Shown piece by piece: positions 26,769-35,376 of a stretch of DNA of 64,000 nt (its first letter is position 1; each line of letters begins with the position of its first letter). Under the pieces are notes generated by a model. It had not been told where the DNA came from, ran no database searches, and saw only the letters and a list, made by a program, of their open reading frames with translations. The translations under genes were made by a program, and so were the position numbers. The stretch covers positions 1 through 64,000 of the forward strand of contig NZ_JBQCGW010000220.1 of the NCBI RefSeq assembly GCF_051955275.1, in the 5' to 3' direction. Source of the stretch: Pseudobacter sp051955275. GTDB taxonomy: Bacteria > Bacteroidota > Bacteroidia > Chitinophagales > Chitinophagaceae.

Positions 26769-27320
26769 ATGCTTTTTCGGCTCAGGGGTATGCCTGTTCA
26801 GGCTGGAAAACAAACCGCACCTTTATGAGGTGCTATTGGGCTTTTGTTTAGTTGGGTTGGGCTGTGGTGCAAAGCCAGGCTTCTTCGCTTATGTTTTCAA
26901 GGCCTGCACAGGCATACCCCTGAGCCATGAACACTCGGGAGGTGCAGCACATTATTCTCCTGATTACGGGATCGCGCACCTCATGGGAGGAGGGAGAGGG
27001 GGAACGGGTGCATCACCCAAAGTAATAGGAGATGCATTACCCGGTAATTGAGCACTGCATTCCTTTCGTTCCCGCCGCTTTTACCCATCCTTCCACTCCC
27101 GATCTGCTGAGTGCCAAAGATTATTTGTAATAAGGTGTTGAGTTATCGAGGTGCTGCTGTTGCGGGATGGTGTGGAGCAGGCCTTTAAAACATACGATCC
27201 TTCAGCCCGGCATTGCACCTCAGCCTCAACATACCCCACCACAACCTATCGAAGAACAAACAGGTGTGGGTATGTTTTTCAGCCCGTGCAACACCACCCC
27301 AACAGTCCCGTCATAAAAAC
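26769..27320. other. 550-bp gene-free stretch rich in inverted repeats
   Basis: No convincing gene on either strand. A 25-bp inverted repeat with one mismatch begins GGCTCAGGGGTATGCCTGT (about 26778-26802) and returns at about 26902-26926. Between and after the arms are smaller stems: GCACCT/AGGTGC (around 26820-26836) and GAGGTGC/GCACCTC (26939-26985). From about 27130 to 27330 a second, looser inverted repeat pairs GTTGAGTT, TGGTGT and AAACATAC with matching runs on the far side. It could be a decayed mobile element or a structured RNA; neither is proven. Confidence 0.6.
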
Positions 27321-28025
27321 TCAACCCATCACACAAAAAATCGCCGGGCGCTTATGCAGATCACCCACCCCCGCCTTCTTCCATGCCTGGATAGTCATTG
27401 TTCTGATCGATTCTGTTTCGGCTGTTAAATCTACGGCTATGCATAACCGTGTGTCAGGATGCAATGTTTTTATGATGGTTTCCGCGAGTTGATTGTTACG
27501 GTAGGGAGTTTCAATGAAGATCTCGGTACAATTCTTTTTTATAGACTCTGCTTCCAGCTCTTTAAGAGCTTTGACACGCTGGGTGGCATCGATGGGGAGA
27601 TAGCCGTTGAAGCGGAATTGTTGTCCATTCATTCCGCTGCCCATGAGGGCCAGGAGGATGGAGCTGGGGCCTACCATCGGAACAACGGTGGCTTGCATTT
27701 GCTGGGCCAGGCCGATGAGGAGTTGCCCGGGGTCTGCGATGCCAGGGCAGCCTGCTTCACTGATGATGCCGATATTCTTGTTGAGTAAGAGGCATTTTCT
27801 GAACTCCTGCTGAACGGCTTCTTCTGCCTTATGGATGGTGAACCACTGGTAATCGTCGATCACCATTTCTTTCCATAATTGTTTGAGGAAGCGGCGGGCG
27901 CTCCTTTCGTTCTCCACAAAAAAGCACTGACAATGGTGGAGGGCTTCGGTTACATAGGCCGGTATGGTCTGCGTAGCGGATTCGTGCAGGAAAGACGGTA
28001 TCAGATAGATCTTGCTGGAGCTCAT
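27321..28025 (-). CDS. RsmI-like SAM-dependent methyltransferase
   Basis: A 234-residue member of the tetrapyrrole/corrin methylase fold, close to the RsmI group that methylates the ribose of C1402 in 16S rRNA. Typical features are FFVENERSARRFLKQL near the N-terminus, the SAM loop ISEAGCPGIADPG, VPMVGPSSILLALMGSG and IFIETPYRNNQLAE. It is the shorter Bacteroidota form. It lies 21 bases after the EI24 gene and is probably co-transcribed with it. The rRNA target is inferred from the family. Confidence 0.85.
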   Translation of the reverse strand: MSSSKIYLIPSFLHESATQTIPAYVTEALHHCQCFFVENERSARRFLKQLWKEMVIDDYQWFTIHKAEEAVQQEFRKCLLLNKNIGIISEAGCPGIADPGQLLIGLAQQMQATVVPMVGPSSILLALMGSGMNGQQFRFNGYLPIDATQRVKALKELEAESIKKNCTEIFIETPYRNNQLAETIIKTLHPDTRLCIAVDLTAETESIRTMTIQAWKKAGVGDLHKRPAIFCVMG

Positions 28026-28046
28026 GCCGGCAAGTTAGGGAAAATG

Positions 28047-28820
28047 TCAACGCTGGAGCTCAGGATCCTTATCCTGGTGATAAAGGCTGATGGTGGCCGC
28101 CACTACAGCATAAGCGGGAGCAAGCACCCAGCCCACTACCAGTACCAGGTGCATCAGGTAGAATACGATGCCATTGCCGATGGCAAGACCTTTGTGTTTA
28201 CCAATGAACTCGATGCTTTCGGTGGCAGTGAGTTTGTGTCGTTCGCAGCTGTAGTCGAGCATGGAGAAGCCGTAGTAATAACATTCCACGAAGAGGGCAA
28301 ATACCGGTACGATCCATCCTACAACAGGGATGAAGCTGAGAAGCAGTAAACTGATCATGTACACGGTCTGCCAGAACATATTGCGGAAGGCCAGTTTGAT
28401 ACCGCGGCCCATGTCTTTCAGCACCTGAGGCCAGCTGAAGGGATAGTCTTTCCCGTTGAGGATGGCATCTGTTTTTTCGCTGAGATAAGCGAACACAGGG
28501 GAGCCGAGGATGAGGAAAAGGTATTTGAACAAAGAGAAATAAAAAGAGAGGAGCAGGAGCCGGATCATGATCTCGCCCATTACAAAGAAAAAGCTGAGAA
28601 GGCCGCTGCCTTGTTTATGCACCCAACGGTCCACGCCGATGCGGTGACTGAGCCAGGTGACTGCGTTGCCCGATGAGATCAGGAAGAAATACAAACCAAC
28701 TACAAAGAGGATCAGGTAGATGATACCAGGTATCAGGATCCATTTCCACAGCTTGTGATGGCTGATGAACTTATGGGCCCGCATGTACGACTGGATGGCT
28801 ATGATGATTTCTTTGAGCAA
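28047..28820 (-). CDS. EI24 domain membrane protein (CysZ-like)
   Basis: A 257-residue integral membrane protein with about four long hydrophobic segments: about 30-50 (PGIIYLILFVVGLYFFLI), 75-105, 150-185 and 215-240. The hydrophilic stretch SHHKLWKWILIPG and the pattern GSPVFAYLSEKTD fit the EI24/CysZ family. CysZ proteins carry sulfate in some bacteria. No cysteine-synthesis gene is adjacent, so transport of sulfate is only a possibility. Its start is 7 bases from a promoter element that faces the other way. Confidence 0.8.
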   Translation of the reverse strand: MLKEIIIAIQSYMRAHKFISHHKLWKWILIPGIIYLILFVVGLYFFLISSGNAVTWLSHRIGVDRWVHKQGSGLLSFFFVMGEIMIRLLLLSFYFSLFKYLFLILGSPVFAYLSEKTDAILNGKDYPFSWPQVLKDMGRGIKLAFRNMFWQTVYMISLLLLSFIPVVGWIVPVFALFVECYYYGFSMLDYSCERHKLTATESIEFIGKHKGLAIGNGIVFYLMHLVLVVGWVLAPAYAVVAATISLYHQDKDPELQR

Positions 28821-28826
28821 GATGGT

Positions 28827-28834
28827 TATTTTTG
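28827..28834 (+). promoter_or_regulatory. TAnnTTTG -7 element upstream of glycosylase gene
   Basis: TATTTTTG matches the consensus and points toward the DNA glycosylase gene, 51 bases ahead of its chosen start, in the divergent gap with the EI24 gene. Confidence 0.45.
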
Positions 28835-28885
28835 ATCGCAGGTTCAGGTTAATCCTTCAAACCTACTAAAATATTGAATCAATCT

Positions 28886-29518
28886 ATGCTACCGGTGATG
28901 AAAAAGTTAGGAGAGGATTTTTATGACCGCCCGGATGTGGTGCAGATTGCAAGGGAATTGCTCGGCAAGATCCTCGTTACAAAATTCGATGGGGCTGTAA
29001 CGGCGGGCCGCATTGTTGAGACCGAAGCCTATGAAGGCACGGTAGACAGGGCTTCGCATGCCTGGAACGGAAGACGCACCAAACGTACGGAAGTGATGTA
29101 TGGACTGCCGGGAACTGCGTATATATACCTCTGTTATGGGATACATCAGATGTTCAATGTGGTCACCAATCAGCGCGATGTACCACATGCTATCCTCATC
29201 AGGGCGCTGGAACCGGTAGAAGGACAGGAACTGATGCTGCAAAGATTTGGTGTGAAAGCAGGTCAGCGTGCCGATCCTTACTTTCTTACCAAAGGTCCGG
29301 GCAATGTGGGGCGTGCGCTGGGGTTGCATACATCCCATACGGGCAGCAGCCTGCAGGGCGATGAAGTGTATATCGGTGATGACGGGTATAAGTTGAAGAA
29401 AGAGCAGATCGGTGAGTCTCCCAGGATAGGAGTGGATTATGCGGGAGAGCATGCGGAGTGGTTGTACCGGTTTTATGTGAAGGGGAACAGGTATGTGAGT
29501 GGAAAGATCACCCGCTAG
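28886..29518 (+). CDS. 3-methyladenine DNA glycosylase (AAG/MPG type)
   Basis: About 210 residues from the ATG at 28886; an in-frame TTG at 28874 and an ATG at 28898 are alternatives. It removes alkylated purines from DNA. Family patterns are ARELLGKILVTKF, RIVETEAYEGTVDRASHAW with the catalytic glutamate and tyrosine, YGLPGTAYIYLCYGIHQM with the DNA-intercalating region, and KGPGNVGRALG. Length fits the bacterial MPG family. No partner repair gene is adjacent. Confidence 0.94.
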   Translation: MLPVMKKLGEDFYDRPDVVQIARELLGKILVTKFDGAVTAGRIVETEAYEGTVDRASHAWNGRRTKRTEVMYGLPGTAYIYLCYGIHQMFNVVTNQRDVPHAILIRALEPVEGQELMLQRFGVKAGQRADPYFLTKGPGNVGRALGLHTSHTGSSLQGDEVYIGDDGYKLKKEQIGESPRIGVDYAGEHAEWLYRFYVKGNRYVSGKITR

Positions 29519-29553
29519 ATAAACTTCACTTATTCAATTACGTTAGTATTGCT

Positions 29554-30585
29554 TTAAAACTTAGGACAGGGAATACCTTTATTTCCTGGGGGGAAGTTGA
29601 TATAGATCAGTGAGATCTCGATCCCGCCGCGGCTTTGTGAAGCCGTTTTAAGCGATGACATATTCACATCATAGGAAGCGCCGATCCTGAAACCACCGAA
29701 TTCCAGTCCCAGATAGGGGATGATGGCATCATTCACATTATTGAAGCGGCTCCAGAGCCCGGCATAAAAGTTCGTGGGGTTCTCCTCGTTATCATTCATG
29801 GTAAACCCAACAGCACCACCTACTACAAAATTAGTGGCTGCGGCCTGGCGGCTGTAGAGTGCACTGAGATAGATATTGCGTGATTTATCGGTCAGCGGAA
29901 AGCTGCCACCGGCGTGGGCTGTAAGCCTTGGATTAAGCGTATATTCAATCCTGTCTGTATTGAAAGACTCGCGTGGTTTGTTGAGGTGATAACCGGCAAC
30001 CCCAATATAGAAATTGTTGTAACCGTCTGTGGTGCCGTTGTAGAGGGCGCCTGCGGAGAGATCAAAGTAACCGATATTGAACTCCCGGTTGTCTACGGCT
30101 TCTCCACTGGGGATGGTCCATCCACCATGATCATCCAGTTCAGACTCGAAGTTGAGTTTGGTGCCATCCAGCCTTTTTGTAAAATAAGAACCCTGGAATC
30201 CGAAACCGATCTGATGCAGTCCGTCAGCGTCAAGCCCTTTGTGGTAGGCTGTTGTGAAGGAGATCATATTGGTGCTCAGGATGCCGTTGGCGGTTTTATC
30301 TGTCATGGCCACAACGCCTATGCCCCAGGTATCAAGCTCTGATAACCGGTTGCGCATAATAGGCATATCGATGGATGCTGTTGATGTGATGAAGGCTTTG
30401 CTGATAGCAGGCCATTGATCCCTGTAGTTTCCTGCCACGCGGAAATTCCCATTGAACTTTCCTGTAAGTGCAGGATTAAGTGTAAGCGGGGAAACGAAAA
30501 ACTGGGAGAAATTCGGATCCTGTGCTGAAGCTGTCTCCAGCAAAAGCAGCGTAAAGATTACGGTGTAAAGTTTCCTCATCCGCAT
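29554..30585 (-). CDS. type IX secretion PorP/SprF family outer-membrane protein
   Basis: A 343-residue barrel-like protein with a signal peptide ending ETASAQ. The family opening DPNFSQFFVSPLTLNPALTG follows at once, and the end FPPGNKGIPCPKF is the usual PorP/SprF finish. SprF-like proteins help export or anchor particular type IX cargo, often an adhesin encoded beside them. No such partner is adjacent, so this is an orphan copy. The start could be the second methionine (MRKLYTVIF), two codons later. Confidence 0.9.
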   Translation of the reverse strand: MRMRKLYTVIFTLLLLETASAQDPNFSQFFVSPLTLNPALTGKFNGNFRVAGNYRDQWPAISKAFITSTASIDMPIMRNRLSELDTWGIGVVAMTDKTANGILSTNMISFTTAYHKGLDADGLHQIGFGFQGSYFTKRLDGTKLNFESELDDHGGWTIPSGEAVDNREFNIGYFDLSAGALYNGTTDGYNNFYIGVAGYHLNKPRESFNTDRIEYTLNPRLTAHAGGSFPLTDKSRNIYLSALYSRQAAATNFVVGGAVGFTMNDNEENPTNFYAGLWSRFNNVNDAIIPYLGLEFGGFRIGASYDVNMSSLKTASQSRGGIEISLIYINFPPGNKGIPCPKF

Positions 30586-30673
30586 AGTTGGTTAGATCAC
30601 TCTACCTAATGTACGACAAAAAGGAGAATGACCGGGTTAAATTTGATGTTTGATGTGTCAGATCAAGATTTAT

Positions 30674-31324
30674 TTACATCTGAACCTTGGTGCCGTAGGC
30701 GAGGTCGCCGGCATCCCCCAGTCCAGGTACAATATATCCTTTGGCGGTGAGTTCTTCATCGATGGCGCCGCACCAGATCTTGACGTTCGGTTCACTTCTC
30801 TTCACGTATTCAATGCCCACGGTACAGGCGATAGCGGAAACGATATGGATTTCGCGGGGATGACCTTCATCCCTGAGGAATTGAATGGTCTTAACCAGTG
30901 AGGAGCCTGTGGCCAGCATGGCGTCTGCGATGATGATCACGCGGCCTTCCAGTTCAGGACAGCTCACATATTCCAGGCTGATCTCAAAAGATCCGTCCCG
31001 GTTATGTTTGCGGTAAGCGGAAATAAAAGCATTATCGGCTTTATCAAAATAATTGAGCAGGCCCTGGTGCAGCGGCAGTCCGGCCCTGAGCACGGTGGCC
31101 AGCACCGGCTGTTCTTCCAGCACCCGGCAGTTGGCGATACCCATGGCAGTCTGCACTTCGCGATCCACATAAGGAAGCTGCTGGCTGATATGATAAGCCG
31201 CTACTTCGCCCACCCGTTCAAGGTTGCGGCGGAATCGTAACCTGTCCTGCTGAACCTGTACGTCCCTTAATTCGCTCACCCATGTGCTGAGCAGAGAATC
31301 CTGTTCACTTAGATTGATTACCAT
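30674..31324 (-). CDS. upp: uracil phosphoribosyltransferase
   Basis: A 216-residue cytosolic enzyme that makes UMP from uracil and PRPP. The PRPP-binding loop is in RVIIIADAMLATGSSLVKT (about 130-148), and the uracil-binding end is GLGDAGDLAYGTK. LRAGLPLHQGLLNYF is the phosphate-binding region. It is preceded by a consensus -7 element and is divergent from anmK, with 65 bases between starts. Confidence 0.94.
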   Translation of the reverse strand: MVINLSEQDSLLSTWVSELRDVQVQQDRLRFRRNLERVGEVAAYHISQQLPYVDREVQTAMGIANCRVLEEQPVLATVLRAGLPLHQGLLNYFDKADNAFISAYRKHNRDGSFEISLEYVSCPELEGRVIIIADAMLATGSSLVKTIQFLRDEGHPREIHIVSAIACTVGIEYVKRSEPNVKIWCGAIDEELTAKGYIVPGLGDAGDLAYGTKVQM

Positions 31325-31341
31325 GCGTTACTTTTGATGAG

Positions 31342-31349
31342 CAAAACTA
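31342..31349 (-). promoter_or_regulatory. TAnnTTTG -7 element for upp
   Basis: On the minus strand the sequence reads TAGTTTTG, ending 17 bases before the upp start codon, in the divergent gap with anmK. Confidence 0.5.
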
Positions 31350-31389
31350 ATCCTTTGAGCAACTCAATTTCTTCTAAAATACTAAAAAT

Positions 31390-32487
31390 ATGGTTTACAG
31401 AGTACTTGGCCTAATGAGTGGAAGTGCGTTGGATGGGCTCGACATCGTTTTTGTGGAGTTTCAGGAAAATGGCGGGAAATGGCAATATGAGATCATTCAC
31501 GGGGAAACCTACCCATATACCAAAGAATGGGCAGACAGGCTCCGCAATGCCATTCAGCTCAAAGCGCTTGACTATCAACTCCTGGATGTAGAGTACGGCC
31601 ATTATATTGCCGCTGAAGTGCAGAAATTCATCGACCAGTACAAACTCGATTTCAAAGTACAGCTCATTGCATCCCACGGGCATACCACCTTTCATGTGCC
31701 TTCAAAAAAAATGACGGCTCAGCTGGGAGACGGTGCTTCCATTGCCGCTTCCACCGGTATCAATGTAGTGAGCAACCTGCGTGCCATCGATATGGCGCTG
31801 AATGGCCACGGCGCCCCCATTGTACCCATCGGGGAAAAACTCCTGCTCAATGATTACGACCTCTTCCTGAATATCGGCGGTATCATGAATGTGAGCTACC
31901 GCAAACCAGATGAATATATCGCGTATGATGTTTGTCCGGCTAACCGTGTGATGAATATGATGGCCCAGAAACTGGGTAAGGAAATAGATTACAGCGGAGA
32001 CTTCGCCCGTTCCGGCAAACTGCAGCCCGCACTGCTGCAGCAGCTCAATGCCCTTGAATACTACAGGATGCCTTATCCCAAATCACTGGCCAATGATTTC
32101 GGCACCGATGTGATCTATCCCATGTGCGCCAGATCAGGATACAGCATCGAAGATGGCCTGCGCACATTTGTTGAGCATATGGCCGGGCAACTGAAATTTA
32201 GCCTGACAGCATTGTTGGGAGGTGATGGAGGAAATAAGCGCATACTCATCACCGGTGGTGGGGCACACAATACTTTCCTGATTGAAAGACTCACAGAAAA
32301 ACTGAAAGAGATCAATGTGGAAGTAGTGGTGCCTGATAAAGTGCTGGTTGATTTCAAAGAAGCACTGATCATGGGACTCATAGGTGTGCTGCGCTGGCGC
32401 GAAGAAGTGAATGTGATGGCAACCGTTACCGGTGCAGACCGCGACAGTATCGGCGGCGCCGTATGGATGGGACAACCCTGGAACTAA
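31390..32487 (+). CDS. anmK: anhydro-N-acetylmuramic acid kinase
   Basis: A 365-residue sugar kinase that phosphorylates and opens anhydro-MurNAc during cell-wall recycling. The N-terminal GLMSGSALDGLDIVFVEF is the family signature, with SGSA in place of the commoner SGTS. Later blocks are ASHGHTTFHVP, LNGHGAPIVPIGEKLL, LNIGGIMNVSY and ITGGGAHNTFLIERL. No other recycling gene (murQ, nagZ) is beside it. A palindromic repeat starts 3 bases after its stop. Confidence 0.93.
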   Translation: MVYRVLGLMSGSALDGLDIVFVEFQENGGKWQYEIIHGETYPYTKEWADRLRNAIQLKALDYQLLDVEYGHYIAAEVQKFIDQYKLDFKVQLIASHGHTTFHVPSKKMTAQLGDGASIAASTGINVVSNLRAIDMALNGHGAPIVPIGEKLLLNDYDLFLNIGGIMNVSYRKPDEYIAYDVCPANRVMNMMAQKLGKEIDYSGDFARSGKLQPALLQQLNALEYYRMPYPKSLANDFGTDVIYPMCARSGYSIEDGLRTFVEHMAGQLKFSLTALLGGDGGNKRILITGGGAHNTFLIERLTEKLKEINVEVVVPDKVLVDFKEALIMGLIGVLRWREEVNVMATVTGADRDSIGGAVWMGQPWN

Positions 32488-32490
32488 CAA

Positions 32491-32612
32491 GGTGTGCCCA
32501 GTCGCTCGCGTCCCCGCGAGTGACTTCTATTTGCTCGCCTCCGGCGAGCACCGTGTCGCCGGAGGCGACGGAATATCTGTCACTCGCGGGGACGCGAGCG
32601 ACTGGCACACCC
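32491..32612. repeat. nested-hairpin palindromic repeat, copy B (most complete)
   Basis: A 122-bp element that is an almost perfect palindrome overall, from ggtgtgcccagtcg to cgactggcacacc. Inside are four small stems in a row: CTCGCG/CGCGAG, CTCGCC/GGCGAG, GTCGCC/GGCGAC and CTCGCG/CGCGAG, each with a 3-4 base loop. The first pairs with the fourth and the second with the third. It can form either one long hairpin or a row of four. It fills the gap between anmK and the M28 peptidase gene. Confidence 0.92.
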
Positions 32613-32627
32613 TGATAAAATAATCGT

Positions 32628-34316
32628 ATGCGGATACTGGTATTGCCCTTATTGATACTAGCCGTGAATGGCTTCGCTCAATCATCTTCCCGAGAAAAAG
32701 AACTGTCTGCCCTGGCGCGCAGTAATTTCAACGCTGACAATGCATTGAGCACAGTGGCCTATGTTGAGAGCCGCTGGAGGCTTGCCGGTAATACCGGTTT
32801 CAATGAAAGTATCTTCCTGGTGGAGAAACACCTGAAAGAGGCAGGCTATATCAACGAAACGGAAGCAACTGCCGGCAACCGGCTTACTTACCGGATAGAG
32901 AAAAGACCCATGAAAAGGCTCACCTGGGAACCCGTGGATGCACAGCTTTTCATAGTTGGAGAAACAGCACCGGTGCTCAGTTTCAGCACCAACAGGAATA
33001 TGATCGCCATCAATTCCGCGTCTACACCCGAAGAAGGCATTACGGCTGATCTTGTGGTCATTGAAAACGAAGCGCAGTGGAAACAGGACCTGAAAGGAAA
33101 GATCGTGATGAGCGATGGGGATATCGGTGGCGTATATGCGAAATCAAAGACGGCCGGAGCAGCAGGCGCGCTTGGCTATGATCTGCCTTCATACACACAA
33201 CCGGAAAAAAATATTCATTCCATTCAGTTCGGCAATATAGGCTTCAGCAAGGACCAGCAGGGTTGGGGCATCTTGCTGAGCTACGCAGCAAGGGAAAGGC
33301 TGAAAGCCGCTGCTGCAAAGGGTTCTGTTAAGCTGAGAGTGATAGTGAAAACAAAAGCATGTCAATCGGAGGAACTCACTATTGTTGCAGATGTACGCGG
33401 CTCTGCAAAACCTGATGAGCGTTTTGTATTCAGTGCGCATGTACAGGAACCGGGCGCCAATGACAATGCATCGGGTGTAGGCACGCTGGTTGAAATGGCC
33501 AGGGTAACGGCCACCATGGTAAAGTCCGGTGCACTTGATCCCCGCAGGAGCCTTACTTTTTTATGGGGCGATGAGATCATTTCCACACGCAGGTATATTG
33601 TTGAGGATTCCATCAGGGCAAAGGGCATCAGATGGGGATGCAGCCTGGATATGGTGGGAGAGGATACGAAGAAGACCGGCGGCACCTTCCTCATTGAAAA
33701 AATGCCGGACCCGTCTGCCGTGTGGACGCGTGGCAGTGACAGGCATTCCGAATGGGGGGGCAGTCCTTTGCCTGAATCAGCCATCGTACCACATTATTTC
33801 AATGACCTGCTGCTGACGCGCTGTCTCAATGAAGCAAAGGACAACGATTGGGTAGTGAACACCAATCCTTTTGAAGGCGGCAGTGATCATACGCCTTTCC
33901 TGGATGCAAAGATCCCGGGATTGCTCATGTGGCATTTCACGGATATGTTTTATCATACCGATTCTGACCGTTTCGATAAAGTTTCCGGTACTACCATGAA
34001 GCATGTTGGGGTAAGCGGGCTGGTGACTTCCTGGTTGCTGACCTCGGCTGATAACCATACAACAATCGGATTGGTAAAAGACCTGCAAGCCAGTGCGGGC
34101 AAACGTTTGAGCGATGAGCTTGTACTCAGTAGAGCCAATATTGCAAAAGGCATGAGCAAGGCTGAAGAGACGAAGATCCTGAATGCCTGGCAGTCTTATT
34201 ACCGCAATGCGCTAGATAAAATGAAAGAGATCCCGGTGGAAACACCGGATGAGAAATTAATGAAGGCCATTGAAGTGGCTAAAAGATCTCTCTTGAATAA
34301 AAAAAGCCGGCTGTGA
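32628..34316 (+). CDS. M28 family zinc peptidase, exported
   Basis: A 562-residue exported peptidase with a signal peptide ending VNGFAQ. Residues about 125-220 look like a PA-type insert. The zinc-ligand blocks are FSAHVQEPGANDNASGVG (about 270-287), WGDEIISTR and the C-terminal GGSDHTPFLDAKIPGLLMWH with YHTDSDRFDKV. It probably works as an aminopeptidase in the periplasm or outside the cell; specificity is unknown. The stop codon lies inside the loop of the following terminator. Confidence 0.88.
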   Translation: MRILVLPLLILAVNGFAQSSSREKELSALARSNFNADNALSTVAYVESRWRLAGNTGFNESIFLVEKHLKEAGYINETEATAGNRLTYRIEKRPMKRLTWEPVDAQLFIVGETAPVLSFSTNRNMIAINSASTPEEGITADLVVIENEAQWKQDLKGKIVMSDGDIGGVYAKSKTAGAAGALGYDLPSYTQPEKNIHSIQFGNIGFSKDQQGWGILLSYAARERLKAAAAKGSVKLRVIVKTKACQSEELTIVADVRGSAKPDERFVFSAHVQEPGANDNASGVGTLVEMARVTATMVKSGALDPRRSLTFLWGDEIISTRRYIVEDSIRAKGIRWGCSLDMVGEDTKKTGGTFLIEKMPDPSAVWTRGSDRHSEWGGSPLPESAIVPHYFNDLLLTRCLNEAKDNDWVVNTNPFEGGSDHTPFLDAKIPGLLMWHFTDMFYHTDSDRFDKVSGTTMKHVGVSGLVTSWLLTSADNHTTIGLVKDLQASAGKRLSDELVLSRANIAKGMSKAEETKILNAWQSYYRNALDKMKEIPVETPDEKLMKAIEVAKRSLLNKKSRL

Positions 34317-34334
34317 AGGCTCACTGCCGGCTTT
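34303..34334. terminator. bidirectional terminator overlapping the M28 peptidase stop
   Basis: A stem AAAGCCGGC/GCCGGCTTT whose left arm encodes the last residues of the peptidase and whose loop holds its TGA. It lies between convergent genes and is A-rich on the left and T-rich on the right. Confidence 0.8.
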
Positions 34335-34352
34335 GCTTACTAACGGGATGTT

Positions 34353-35030
34353 CTAGGCTACAATCTTTCTGCCACAGCGAAATAACCGGGCTTTCTTACC
34401 GGGCGTGATGATTTGTGCTTCCAGGGTAAAGCCTGCTTTCTCCAGTGCTCCGTTCAGGTTGCAATCATCTTCGATCACCATCAACAGTCTTTCCACTTCC
34501 GAAAAAGCGAAAAAGAAATCCTGACAGGTCTGAAAGATGCCCAGGATCCAATCCTGGTTATTTTCCTTTTCAGGGTCCAGGAGCAATTGCAGGCGGTAAT
34601 CGCCGGGCTGCGCATCATAGTAGGAACTGATATCATCCTGCACGGCATGATGAACATCTACCTGGGCTGCAGCTGCTTCATTGATCTGAACAAAGAACGA
34701 TTGAACGGAACTGGATTCTGCGATGCAATTGTAGGTTTCATGCAGATGGCGGATATGCGCATCTTTTTTCATGAACCTTGTAAATCGCCAGGGGAGCCAG
34801 TTGTAGATCACAGGCAGGTCCGTTCCGAGGCATAATAACCTGACAGACACCGTGATCCGGTTTGATGAAAAGAACCTGGTGCACACTGGGTGCTGTTGGA
34901 TAGCGGCATAGGAAACAGGTTTACACAGCATTGTCCGGTCGATCTCCAGTGGACTGCTGGTCATAGGATGCGCTTCGAAATAACCTGTTGTAGCCTCTGC
35001 GACTAACGGGAAATTAAAGCTGGTTGACAT
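34353..35030 (-). CDS. siderophore-type N-acyltransferase (GNAT, IucB/MbtK-like)
   Basis: About 225 residues from the ATG at 35030; the ATG at 35057 would add nine. The middle part resembles the Acetyltransf_8 family, which acylates N-hydroxylysine in siderophore pathways: LPVIYNWLPWRFTRFM, VDVHHAVQDD and the acetyl-CoA-binding PGDYRLQLLLDP. Late residues EKAGFTLEAQIITPGKKARLFRC complete the fold. No siderophore synthetase is beside it. It stands back to back with a PchR-like AraC regulator, suggesting control by that protein. Confidence 0.65.
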   Translation of the reverse strand: MSTSFNFPLVAEATTGYFEAHPMTSSPLEIDRTMLCKPVSYAAIQQHPVCTRFFSSNRITVSVRLLCLGTDLPVIYNWLPWRFTRFMKKDAHIRHLHETYNCIAESSSVQSFFVQINEAAAAQVDVHHAVQDDISSYYDAQPGDYRLQLLLDPEKENNQDWILGIFQTCQDFFFAFSEVERLLMVIEDDCNLNGALEKAGFTLEAQIITPGKKARLFRCGRKIVA

Positions 35031-35057
35031 TGCTATAGGTTTTAATGGTATGCCCAA

Positions 35058-35376
35058 CCAGAGCCTGAGCCAATTCTAACGTTTATGGGATTATGCGGGT
35101 GTAAATGACTTTCAGAGGGAGTAGAATCTGCCGGAAAATGCGTCTTCTTCCACATATTCCAGCCATGAAAGGTGAAAAAATGGCGGTAAAGAATCTAATT
35201 TGAAGGTACTTTAAATTGGAAAATAACCCAAAGCATATACCCGTAAATACACAAAAACCCTTAGGTTTTGTGGCCACCAATGGGAAAATACTCCCTAAAA
35301 CATAAGCGTTTTTCAAATCAATTTTCGAAATTTGAATGAGACTGCCTTTGCGCAGCACTAATCAGAAACCTATACC
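35058..35376. other. divergent intergenic region, AT-rich, no gene
   Basis: A control region between the acyltransferase and the AraC regulator. It holds a stem with one bulge, CACAAAAACC/GGTTTTGTG (35248-35271), and a second inverted repeat TCAAAT/ATTTGA (about 35315-35337), close ahead of the AraC start. Either may be an operator. No open frame on either strand looks coding. Confidence 0.5.

Noticed and set aside
26830..27051. A 73-codon open frame in the gene-free stretch
   Set aside because: It crosses the arms of the inverted repeat, has low-complexity Gly-rich translation and no start signal.
26769..27320. Search for a tRNA or other known RNA gene in the long gaps
   Set aside because: No cloverleaf with T-loop (GTTCGAATC-like) and acceptor pairing was seen here or in the other long gaps.
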